This document shows positions 52,477-60,222 of a stretch of DNA of 64,000 bases, in pieces. The stretch comes from Thiothrix phosphatis (GTDB lineage Bacteria; Pseudomonadota; Gammaproteobacteria; Thiotrichales; Thiotrichaceae). The notes beneath the pieces are model-generated. The model was not told the DNA's origin. It saw only the letters and a list, made by a program, of their open reading frames with translations, and did no database searches. The DNA lies in NCBI RefSeq assembly GCF_035668035.1, contig NZ_JAYMYJ010000030.1:44956-108955 (forward strand), in the 5' to 3' direction. A program made the translations under genes and the position numbers. Every line of letters starts with the position of its first letter. Position 1 is the first letter of the stretch.

Positions 52477-55092
52477 TTAAACCCGTTCCGCCACCCAGCC
52501 CTGCACTGAGGCCAGCGCAGCAGGCAACGCTGCGGCATCCGTACCGCCACCTTGCGCCATATCCGGGCGGCCACCGCCCTTGCCGCCAACTTGTTGGGCG
52601 ACAAAATTCAGCAGCTCACCCGCCTTGACACGAGCGGATTCGTCCTTGGTCACGCCAGCCACCAAGCTGATTTTGCCGTCCGTCACGGTAGCCAAAATCA
52701 CCACAGCCTTGCCCAGCTTGTTTTTCAGCTGGTCAACGGTGTCACGCAGGGATTTGGGGTCAGCGCCTTCCAGATTGGCCGCCAATACGCGCAGACCACC
52801 GACTTCTATCGCTTGGTCAGCAAGGCTGGAGCCTGCTTGGGAAGCCATCTTGCCTTTCAGTTGCTCCAGCTCCTTTTCCAGTGTGCGGTTCTTTTGCAAC
52901 ATGGCGTCAAGCTTGTCGCCGATTTCGGTCGGGTTGGACTTGAGCAGGCGGGCGACGTTGTCGAGACGGCTGGTGACATCGTTCAGCCAATCCAACGCAT
53001 TAGCACCGGTGACGGCTTCGATACGGCGGACACCGGCGGCGACGCCGCCTTCACTGACAACCTTGAACAGGCCAATGTCGCCAGATCGGTTGACGTGACA
53101 GCCACCACACAGTTCAGTGGAGAAGCCAATCTTCAGCACCCGCACTTCGTCGCCATACTTTTCACCAAACAGCGCCATCGCGCCTTCCTGCTTGGCGGCA
53201 TCCATCGACATGATGCGGGCGGATGTCGCCGCATTCCGGCGAATTTCGCGGTTGACGATGGCCTCAACTGCGGCGACCTGTTCCGCGCTGACCGGCTCGG
53301 GATGCGAAAAGTCGAAACGCAGGCGCTCAGGAGTCACCAGCGAGCCTTTTTGCTCGACATGCGCGCCCAACACCTGGCGCAAAGCCGCATGCATCAAATG
53401 CGTGGCGGAATGGTTGAGGATAATGGCCTGACGGCGTTCAGCGTCAACTTCCGCAGCCACTTCCGTTGACACGGCGAGTTCACCGGACTCCAGTTTACCG
53501 AAGTGCACAAAAGTGGCACCTTGCTTGCGCGTGTCGGTGACGCGGAACACCGCCTTGCCATTGGACAACACGCCGGTGTCGCCCACTTGGCCGCCGGATT
53601 CAGCGTAGAATGGCGTGTGGTCAAGCACGATCTGGCCTTCATCCCCCGCCCGCAGCGTGTTGGCCGCATCACCATTGTGGAACAGCGCGGTCACTGTCGA
53701 GGTTTCCTGCAACACGTCATAGCCATGAAAAGCGGTTGTGCCACTGACATCCAGTTTTTCGCCATAGCCTGCGCCAAATTTGCCTGCGGCGCGGGCGCGT
53801 TCACGCTGCGCATCCATTGCCTTTTCGAAACCGGCCTCATCCAGCTTAAGGTTGCGTTCGCGGGCGATGTCGCCGGTCAGGTCAACCGGGAAGCCATAAG
53901 TGTCATAAAGCTTGAAGATGGTTTCGCCATCAATGGTGTCGCCAGACAAACCTGCAATCGCATCCTCAAGGATTTTCATGCCCTGCTCCAGCGTTTCGGC
54001 GAAGCGGCGTTCCTCCTTCTCCAGCGCGTCTTCCACCCGCGCCTGTGCGGCAGCGAGTTCCGGATAAGCTTGCCCCATTTCATCCACCAGCGGTTGCGCC
54101 ATCTTGTAGAAAAACGGTGAGGCCATTCCCAGCTTGTAGCCATGGCGGATAGCGCGGCGGACAATGCGGCGCAACACGTAGCCACGCCCTTCGTTTGACG
54201 GCAGCACGCCATCCGTGACCAGGAACGCGCAGGAACGGATATGGTCAGCAATGACTTTAAGCGAAGGGCTGTCCGGGTCAGTGCCAGGAGCCGCCAGCTC
54301 CGCCGCCTTTTTCAACAGATTCTGGAACAAGTCGATTTCGTAATTGCTGTGCACACCCTGCAACACTGCCGCCAAACGCTCCATGCCCATGCCAGTGTCG
54401 ACAGAAGGCTTGGGCAGCGGGATCATGGCACCATCTTTGGTGCGCTCATACTGCATGAACACCAGGTTCCAGATTTCAATGTAACGGTCGCCATCCTCTT
54501 CCGGCGTCCCCGGTGGCCCACCCCAGATATGCTCGCCGTGATCGTAGAAAATTTCGGTGCATGGGCCGCACGGGCCGGTGTCGCCCATCTGCCAGAAGTT
54601 ATCGGAGGCAAACCGTGCACCCTTGTTGTCGCCAATGCGGGTAATGCGGTCAAGCGGGACGCCTATCTGTTTGGTCCAGATAGCATAAGCTTCGTCATCT
54701 TCAGCATAGACCGTCACCCATAGCTTGCCAGCAGGCAACCGCAATACCTCGGTGAGGAACTCCCAGGCATATTTGATGGCGTCTTCCTTGAAATAGTCGC
54801 CAAAACTGAAATTGCCGAGCATTTCAAAGAAGGTGTGATGGCGGGCGGTATAGCCGACATTTTCCAGGTCATTATGCTTGCCGCCAGCGCGCACACAGCG
54901 TTGGGAGCTGGTCGCCCGCGCATACGGACGCTTGTCCAGCCCCAGGAACACATCCTTGAACTGCACCATCCCTGCGTTGGTGAACAGCAAGGTCGGGTCA
55001 TTACCCGGCACCAATGAACTGGAAGGAACGATTTCATGCCCTTTACCAGCAAAGAAATCGAGAAACTTTTGTCTTAATTCAGCAGTTGTCAT
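52477..55092 (-). CDS. alaS: Alanyl-tRNA synthetase
   Basis: Charges tRNA-Ala. The 871-residue protein contains class II motifs (HHTFFEMLGNFSFGDYFK, motif 2 region), the editing-domain zinc ligands HSATHLMHAAL (HxxxH) and CGGCHVNRSGDIGLFKV (CxxxH), and the C-Ala domain (GGKGGGRPDMAQGGG). The ATG at 55092 (MTTAELRQKFLDFFAGKGHE) matches the usual N-terminus; an upstream GTG at 55104 is a weaker choice. The gene is downstream of recX with an 18-nt gap. Confidence 0.97.
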   Translation of the reverse strand: MTTAELRQKFLDFFAGKGHEIVPSSSLVPGNDPTLLFTNAGMVQFKDVFLGLDKRPYARATSSQRCVRAGGKHNDLENVGYTARHHTFFEMLGNFSFGDYFKEDAIKYAWEFLTEVLRLPAGKLWVTVYAEDDEAYAIWTKQIGVPLDRITRIGDNKGARFASDNFWQMGDTGPCGPCTEIFYDHGEHIWGGPPGTPEEDGDRYIEIWNLVFMQYERTKDGAMIPLPKPSVDTGMGMERLAAVLQGVHSNYEIDLFQNLLKKAAELAAPGTDPDSPSLKVIADHIRSCAFLVTDGVLPSNEGRGYVLRRIVRRAIRHGYKLGMASPFFYKMAQPLVDEMGQAYPELAAAQARVEDALEKEERRFAETLEQGMKILEDAIAGLSGDTIDGETIFKLYDTYGFPVDLTGDIARERNLKLDEAGFEKAMDAQRERARAAGKFGAGYGEKLDVSGTTAFHGYDVLQETSTVTALFHNGDAANTLRAGDEGQIVLDHTPFYAESGGQVGDTGVLSNGKAVFRVTDTRKQGATFVHFGKLESGELAVSTEVAAEVDAERRQAIILNHSATHLMHAALRQVLGAHVEQKGSLVTPERLRFDFSHPEPVSAEQVAAVEAIVNREIRRNAATSARIMSMDAAKQEGAMALFGEKYGDEVRVLKIGFSTELCGGCHVNRSGDIGLFKVVSEGGVAAGVRRIEAVTGANALDWLNDVTSRLDNVARLLKSNPTEIGDKLDAMLQKNRTLEKELEQLKGKMASQAGSSLADQAIEVGGLRVLAANLEGADPKSLRDTVDQLKNKLGKAVVILATVTDGKISLVAGVTKDESARVKAGELLNFVAQQVGGKGGGRPDMAQGGGTDAAALPAALASVQGWVAERV

Positions 55093-55110
55093 GACTCTAC
55101 CCACACCGGC

Positions 55111-55569
55111 CTAATTTTCCGGGCGACGTTGGAAAACAGCTTTGATCGTGTCCGTATAAAAACCGCGCCCGGCGAGAAATCGTGACTGCCGGGCGCGTTC
55201 CTTGTAGTCAGCAGGAATCACCCTGCCAAATTTTTTTTCGCGCTGCTCACCAGCCAGCGCTTGCCAATCCACATCGGCTTCCGCCAATGCTTGTGCGGCA
55301 ATGGCGTCATCCACGCCGCGATCCCGCAATTCGTAGGCAATCCGTTGTGGCCCACGCCCCCGCACGATGGATGAGCGCACAAACATGCCTGCATAACGGG
55401 CATCATTCAGATAATCCAGCGCCTGCAAACGATCCAACAGCGCATTCAGGCCATCTGTATCGCAATCGCAACGTTGACGCAACTTTTGCGCGAGTTCCCG
55501 ACGGGAATGCTCACGGTTTGCCAGCAGGCGCACGGCCACAACTTCGCAGTCATGCGCGCCTTCCGCCAT
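55111..55569 (-). CDS. recX: Regulatory protein RecX
   Basis: Inhibits RecA filament growth. The 152-residue helical protein has the RecX repeats, with NREHSRRELAQKLRQR, YLNDARYAGMFVRSSIVRGR and YKERARQSRFLAGRGF. It starts by sharing one base with the recA stop (TGATG), so it is translated in coupling with recA. Length and position agree with the family. Confidence 0.93.
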   Translation of the reverse strand: MAEGAHDCEVVAVRLLANREHSRRELAQKLRQRCDCDTDGLNALLDRLQALDYLNDARYAGMFVRSSIVRGRGPQRIAYELRDRGVDDAIAAQALAEADVDWQALAGEQREKKFGRVIPADYKERARQSRFLAGRGFYTDTIKAVFQRRPEN

Positions 55570-56612
55570 CAGATAGCGTCATCCCCAGCGGCATTGGTTT
55601 CCTCGACACCACTGGACATATCGATGTTCAACGCTTCAGCACGGATGGCTTGCTCGATTTCGGCGGCAATTTCCGGGTGTTCTTTCAGATAGCCACGGGC
55701 ATTATCCTTGCCCTGACCGATTTTTTCACCCTTGTAGCTGTACCATGCGCCAGCCTTGCCAACCAAGTTCTGCTTGACGCCCAAATCCAGCAATTCGCCC
55801 TCGCGGGAAATGCCTTCGCCATAGAGGATTTCGAATTCCGCCTGCTTGAACGGCGGTGCCATCTTGTTCTTGACGACTTTAACCCGAGTTTCGGAGCCGG
55901 TGATCTCGTCGCCCTTCTTGATTGCGCCGATGCGGCGAATGTCCAGACGCACGGAAGCATAAAACTTCAGCGCATTACCGCCAGTAGTCGTTTCCGGATT
56001 GCCAAACATGACGCCAATCTTCATGCGGATTTGGTTGATGAAAATCACCAGCGTGTTGGAACGCTTGATGTTGCCAGTCAGCTTGCGCAGCGCCTGCGAC
56101 ATCAAACGGGCCTGCAAACCCACATGGGAATCGCCCATGTCACCTTCGATTTCAGCTTTTGGCGTCAGCGCCGCCACCGAGTCGATGACCACAATATCCA
56201 CAGCCCCGGAACGCACCAGCATATCGGCGATTTCCAGCGCCTGTTCGCCAGTATCCGGCTGGGAAACCAGCAGGTCATCCACATTGACGCCCAATTTTTG
56301 TGCGTAAATGGGGTCGAGCGCGTGCTCTGCGTCAACGAAAGCCGCAGTGCCGCCCGCCTTCTGGCATTCCGCAATCACTTGCAAGGTCAACGTGGTCTTG
56401 CCGGAAGATTCCGGCCCATAAATCTCAACGACGCGCCCTCTTGGCAAACCGCCAATGCCCAGAGCAATGTCCAGCGTCAGGGAGCCGGTGGAAACCACAT
56501 CCACGTCGCGCACCGCGTTGGCGTCCCCCATGCGCATGACCGCGCCCTTGCCGAACTGGCGCTCAATCTGGCCTAAGGCGGCGGCTAGGGCTTTTTTCTT
56601 GTTCTCGTCCAT
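55569..56612 (-). CDS. recA: Recombinase RecA
   Basis: Strand-exchange ATPase and SOS coprotease. The 347-residue sequence has Walker A GPESSGKTTL, the LPRGRVVEIYG entry, the DNA-binding loop region (NQIRMKIGVMFGNPETTTGG) and an acidic C-terminal end. An AAGGAG-like site precedes the ATG by 8 nt. pncC lies 44 nt upstream. I saw no LexA-type CTGT...ACAG box in that gap, so the SOS promoter, if present, must lie inside or upstream of pncC. Confidence 0.98.
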   Translation of the reverse strand: MDENKKKALAAALGQIERQFGKGAVMRMGDANAVRDVDVVSTGSLTLDIALGIGGLPRGRVVEIYGPESSGKTTLTLQVIAECQKAGGTAAFVDAEHALDPIYAQKLGVNVDDLLVSQPDTGEQALEIADMLVRSGAVDIVVIDSVAALTPKAEIEGDMGDSHVGLQARLMSQALRKLTGNIKRSNTLVIFINQIRMKIGVMFGNPETTTGGNALKFYASVRLDIRRIGAIKKGDEITGSETRVKVVKNKMAPPFKQAEFEILYGEGISREGELLDLGVKQNLVGKAGAWYSYKGEKIGQGKDNARGYLKEHPEIAAEIEQAIRAEALNIDMSSGVEETNAAGDDAI

Positions 56613-56656
56613 GCGGACAACTCCTTAATTCTCTATTTAGGTGGTGGAAGCGGGGA

Positions 56657-57139
56657 TTATTCCATATCTAAACTATGAAACACACCCCGCAACGCATGTT
56701 CAACTGACTGCCTGCGCACCGAGTCCCGGTCGCCTTCAAAATGGCAGGTTTCGGTACGTACAGCACTGCCCTGCGCAGCCCAACCGAAACAAACTGTACC
56801 GACAGGCTTGGCGGGAGTGGCACCACCCGGCCCGGCGATTCCACTGACGGAAACCGACACCTGGGCGTGGGAGCGCTGCAAGGCTCCTGACGCCATTTCC
56901 GCCGTCACCGCTTCGCTGACCGCGCCGTACACCGCCAGTGTTTCTGCCCTGACGCCCAGCATCTCCTGCTTGGCCTCGTTGCTATAGGTGACGAAGCCGC
57001 GCTCGAACCAGGCTGAACTGCCAGCCAGATCCGTACAGGACTTGGCTATCCAGCCGCCAGTACAGGATTCGGCAGTGGCGAGCATCCAGCCTTTCTTTTT
57101 CAGGGTTTCAGCTAGCTGTAGGAGTAACTCATCCAGCAT
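56657..57139 (-). CDS. pncC: Nicotinamide-nucleotide amidohydrolase (CinA C-terminal domain)
   Basis: Deamidates nicotinamide mononucleotide in NAD salvage. The 160 residues correspond to the stand-alone CinA-C/PncC protein, lacking the N-terminal COG1058 domain. Key motifs are LATAESCTGGWIAKSCTD and SVSVSGIAGPGGATPAKPVG, with PVGTVCFGWA after. It precedes recA as in many gammaproteobacteria and starts 3 nt after the sppA stop. Confidence 0.93.
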   Translation of the reverse strand: MLDELLLQLAETLKKKGWMLATAESCTGGWIAKSCTDLAGSSAWFERGFVTYSNEAKQEMLGVRAETLAVYGAVSEAVTAEMASGALQRSHAQVSVSVSGIAGPGGATPAKPVGTVCFGWAAQGSAVRTETCHFEGDRDSVRRQSVEHALRGVFHSLDME

Positions 57140-57142
57140 GGC

Positions 57143-58093
57143 TTAACGCAATACCGTCCGTGGCGTTGAACCGTCGCCCATCATCAGATGCAGGGATGTC
57201 TCCACCCGGTCGCTCAGGCGCGCCAGCAGATCTTTCTTGGAGGTGAAATTCACCATCTCTTCCGCCTTGATCAGGTCACGGGCGACATAAGCATCGCTGC
57301 CCAAGCCATCAACCAGGCCCAGCTTGACCGCGTCTTCGCCCGTCCAGAACAGGCCGGAGAAAATGTCAGGGTTATCCTTGTCATGCAAACGGTCGCCACG
57401 CCCCTGCTTGACGACATTGATGAACTGCTGATGGGTTTCATCCAGCATTTTCTGCACAAACGCCACCTGTTCAGGCTTTTCCGGCAGGAATGGGTCGAGC
57501 ATGCCCTTGTTGGCCCCCGCCGTATACAGGCGGCGCTCCACGCCCAGCTTGTCCATCAGGCCGACCACCCCGAAATTGTCCATACGCACACCGATGGAAC
57601 CGACAATGCTGGCCTTGTCGGCATAGATTTTGTCCGCCGCCGCCACAATGTAATAACCGCCGGAAGCGCACAGGTCAGAAATGGCGGCATAAACGGGAAT
57701 ATCCTTGTGCTCGGCCTTAAGGCGGCGGATTTCGTCATTGATGATGCCCGCCTGCACCGGGCTGCCGCCCGGGCTATTGCAGCGCAACAGCACGCCTTGG
57801 GTTTTCTTGTTTTCGAACGCCTCTTTCAGGCTGGGCAGGATCAACTCGGCGCTGGCGGGAGCGCCGTCCATAATGATCCCATTAATATCCACCACAGCGG
57901 TGACCTTGTCGGCAGTCGTCAGCTTGCCATCGGACTCGCCGACGCCAAACAGGGCAAACAACGCCGCCAGCAGATACAGCGCGAAAAACAGCTTGAAGAA
58001 AATCCCCCAACGCCGCGCCCGGCGCTGTTCCTTAATGCCTTCCAGCGCTACGTCTTTGAGCGCCTGAATTGCTTGCGTTTCTTCTTGATTCAT
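57143..58093 (-). CDS. sppA: Signal peptide peptidase SppA-type serine protease
   Basis: Cleaves residual signal peptides in the inner membrane. The 316-residue short form (SppA36-like) has an N-terminal membrane anchor (FFKLFFALYLLAALFALFG). The catalytic Ser lies in DLCASGGYYIVAAADKIYAD, and the general-base Lys in that or the following ADKASIVGSIGV segment. LRCNSPGGSPVQ forms the oxyanion-side loop. The start overlaps the upstream phosphatase stop by 4 nt. Confidence 0.92.
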   Translation of the reverse strand: MNQEETQAIQALKDVALEGIKEQRRARRWGIFFKLFFALYLLAALFALFGVGESDGKLTTADKVTAVVDINGIIMDGAPASAELILPSLKEAFENKKTQGVLLRCNSPGGSPVQAGIINDEIRRLKAEHKDIPVYAAISDLCASGGYYIVAAADKIYADKASIVGSIGVRMDNFGVVGLMDKLGVERRLYTAGANKGMLDPFLPEKPEQVAFVQKMLDETHQQFINVVKQGRGDRLHDKDNPDIFSGLFWTGEDAVKLGLVDGLGSDAYVARDLIKAEEMVNFTSKKDLLARLSDRVETSLHLMMGDGSTPRTVLR

Positions 58094-58755
58094 TTTTTAA
58101 CCTTCTGTTCAGCTAACCAACCGGGAATGCGGGCGACATTATCGACATGACCGCGCGGTTCATGTTGCAGCAGACGTTCCAGCCCATGCACCCCGTAGCT
58201 GACAGCCAGCGAATCCATCCCGATATTCCGCGCCATCAGCAGGTCGTATTCGCTGTCGCCAATCATCAAGGCATCATGCGGCGTAGCGTCATAATCTGTC
58301 AAAATTTCCTCCAGCATCTGGGGGTGCGGCTTGGAACAGGTTTCATCGGCGCAACGGGTGATCGGGAACAGCGTAGCCAACCCGGTTTCTTCCAGCACTT
58401 TATCCAGGCCGCGCCGGGATTTTCCAGTGGCGATGGCCAACAAATAATCTTGTTGCGCCAATGCATGCAGGGTTTCGCGCGCGCCGCCGAACAATTCGCT
58501 GCCATGCTTGCTGCGCACCAGGAACTCCTGTCGGTACTCGTCAGCAATTTCACGGATACGGCTGGACGCTTTGCCAGGATACAAATACTGGATCGCTTCC
58601 TCCAGCCCCAGGCCGATCACATGGCGGATTTCCTCATCCGTGCGTGGCTCTGCGCCGGTCAGGGCAATGGCGTTGCGCATGCAATGGGTGATGTGTGCCG
58701 CTGAATCCATCAACGTGCCGTCCCAGTCAAAAATCAGTATGGAATAAGGTTTCAT
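58090..58755 (-). CDS. HAD-family phosphatase (Gph-like phosphoglycolate phosphatase family)
   Basis: A 221-residue HAD-IA hydrolase. Motif I is IFDWDGTLMDS with the nucleophile Asp, motif II Ser/Thr lies in LAIATGKSRRG, and motif III/IV is KPHPQMLEEIL with MIGDSEYDLLMARN. It is most like the phosphoglycolate/beta-phosphoglucomutase-type group found next to rluC. The exact substrate is not determined. It overlaps rluC and sppA by 4 nt on each side, giving a coupled rluC-hydrolase-sppA unit. Confidence 0.88.
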   Translation of the reverse strand: MKPYSILIFDWDGTLMDSAAHITHCMRNAIALTGAEPRTDEEIRHVIGLGLEEAIQYLYPGKASSRIREIADEYRQEFLVRSKHGSELFGGARETLHALAQQDYLLAIATGKSRRGLDKVLEETGLATLFPITRCADETCSKPHPQMLEEILTDYDATPHDALMIGDSEYDLLMARNIGMDSLAVSYGVHGLERLLQHEPRGHVDNVARIPGWLAEQKVKK

Positions 58756-59684
58756 CGCAGGTTAGCCACCACAGTTTGTAGGTCTTCAGACAAGGGGGAA
58801 TCCACCACATAGCGCCTTCCGGTCAAATGCAGCACGAAATTGACGTTGGCGGAATGCAGGAACAGGCGGTGCAGGCCCTGTTCCCGGAATTGACGGTTGA
58901 GGGCGAAATCGCCGTAACGGTCATCGCCGAGGATGGGATGCCCCAGATGTTGCAATTGCACGCGAATCTGGTGCATCCGTCCGGTGAGGATTTGCGCCTC
59001 AATCAGGGATGCGCCGCGCAGGTTCTTCACCGGTGCAAAGATGGTTTCGGATTCCTTGCCCTCCTCCATCACCTGCACTTTCTGCCGCCGCCCTTCCTCC
59101 TTGCCCAGATTCACGCTGACATGCTGGCGGCCATACGTCCATTTTCCCGCCACCAGCGCCAGATAACGCTTGTCGATCCCACCCTCCCGAAACAGCGTGT
59201 GCAGTTCGGTCAACGCCTGACGGGACTTGGCCAAGATCACAACGCCGCTGGTGTCGCGGTCAATCCGATGTGCCAGCTCCACATACGGCAGGTTGGGGCG
59301 CAATTGGCGGAAAGCTTCAATCAGGCCCAGCTTGTAGCCGCTGCCGCCGTGCACCGGCAACCCGGCAGGCTTGTTAAGGAAGATCAACTGCTCATCTTCC
59401 CTCAACAGCGCCTTTTCCAGCGTCTCCAGCAAGGCGTCAGAAGCGACAGCTGGCTTATCCGGCGAATTCAGCTCTGCCTCCAGCTTGAGCGGCGGAATGC
59501 GGATGACTTCCCCCAACGCCAGCTTCTTTTCCGGTTTGACCCGTTTTTTGTCAACCCGCACTTCGCCCTTGCGCAAAATCCGGTAAACCGCGCTTTTGGG
59601 GAGCTGCTTAAGGTGGCGGATCAAGAAGTTATCGATCCGCTGCCCCGCCTCGTTTTCACTGACTGTGTAATATTCGACTGCCAT
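58752..59684 (-). CDS. rluC: Ribosomal large subunit pseudouridine synthase RluC
   Basis: Forms pseudouridines in 23S rRNA (positions 955, 2504 and 2580 in E. coli numbering). The N-terminal S4 domain (PKSAVYRILRKGEVRVDKKR) is followed by the RluA catalytic domain with the active-site Asp in LAHRIDRDTSGVVILAKS and LTGRMHQIRVQLQHLGHP. I prefer ATG 59684 (MAVEYYTVSENEAGQRID), which fits homologous N-termini; ATG 59720 adds 12 residues. Neither has a strong ribosome site. It is divergent from rne, as in E. coli. Confidence 0.93.
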   Translation of the reverse strand: MAVEYYTVSENEAGQRIDNFLIRHLKQLPKSAVYRILRKGEVRVDKKRVKPEKKLALGEVIRIPPLKLEAELNSPDKPAVASDALLETLEKALLREDEQLIFLNKPAGLPVHGGSGYKLGLIEAFRQLRPNLPYVELAHRIDRDTSGVVILAKSRQALTELHTLFREGGIDKRYLALVAGKWTYGRQHVSVNLGKEEGRRQKVQVMEEGKESETIFAPVKNLRGASLIEAQILTGRMHQIRVQLQHLGHPILGDDRYGDFALNRQFREQGLHRLFLHSANVNFVLHLTGRRYVVDSPLSEDLQTVVANLR

Positions 59685-59721
59685 AAATTTGACGACATGC
59701 CCACTAAACTTTAAATGCAAA

Positions 59722-59750
59722 TTGAATATGATTAACCGAATTGATATATT
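59722..59750 (+). promoter_or_regulatory. Sigma-70-like promoter for rne
   Basis: TTGAAT (59722-59727) and TATATT (59745-59750) are spaced by 17 bp, close to the consensus. Transcription would start near 59757, giving a leader of about 466 nt. Confidence 0.6.
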
Positions 59751-59756
59751 CTCAGC

Positions 59757-60222
59757 AGGCAGACTTCGGGTGAAAACCTGGCAAAGTGGGTTCGGTCAAA
59801 TCCGAACGCGATGATATGGTTCATGCCTGAGCGATTCAATCACAAATTCTTTCAGTAAGCATATCCCTACGGGAATTTGTGCGAGGTAAACAGGATAAGA
59901 CAAAGATTCCTTACCTCAATTTTTATGCCTGTTGCGCAGAAAACAAGTAAGCAAACAGGTATGACATTAACAGCAGGACTTGTTGCTGATGTCTGTTGCA
60001 AGAATACGCCAGCGGTTTACAACATTCATGTGCCGCCCTTATAGGGAAATAAGGCTTTTTCCATGACCCTTGATAACCGAACGATTCTTTACGAAGGTGG
60101 AGAAAATCAGGCCAGCCCTAGCATGGCTGACCTAACTATTTGATATTAAACAAACCAATATAGTCATCTCTACCTGCAAACAAACAGGTGACAGGTGCTG
60201 CATAACAAGGCTTATGTAGTAC
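59757..60222 (+). promoter_or_regulatory. Long structured rne 5' leader (RNase E autoregulatory element-like)
   Basis: About 466 nt between the proposed rne start site and the rne ATG contain no gene. It holds a perfect 9-bp stem, CACAAATTC (59841-59849) with GAATTTGTG (59873-59881), and a second bulged hairpin (59963-59975 with 59984-59993). In E. coli the rne leader folds into similar hairpins through which RNase E controls its own mRNA stability (Rfam rne5). The same role is inferred here from position and fold. Confidence 0.65.
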
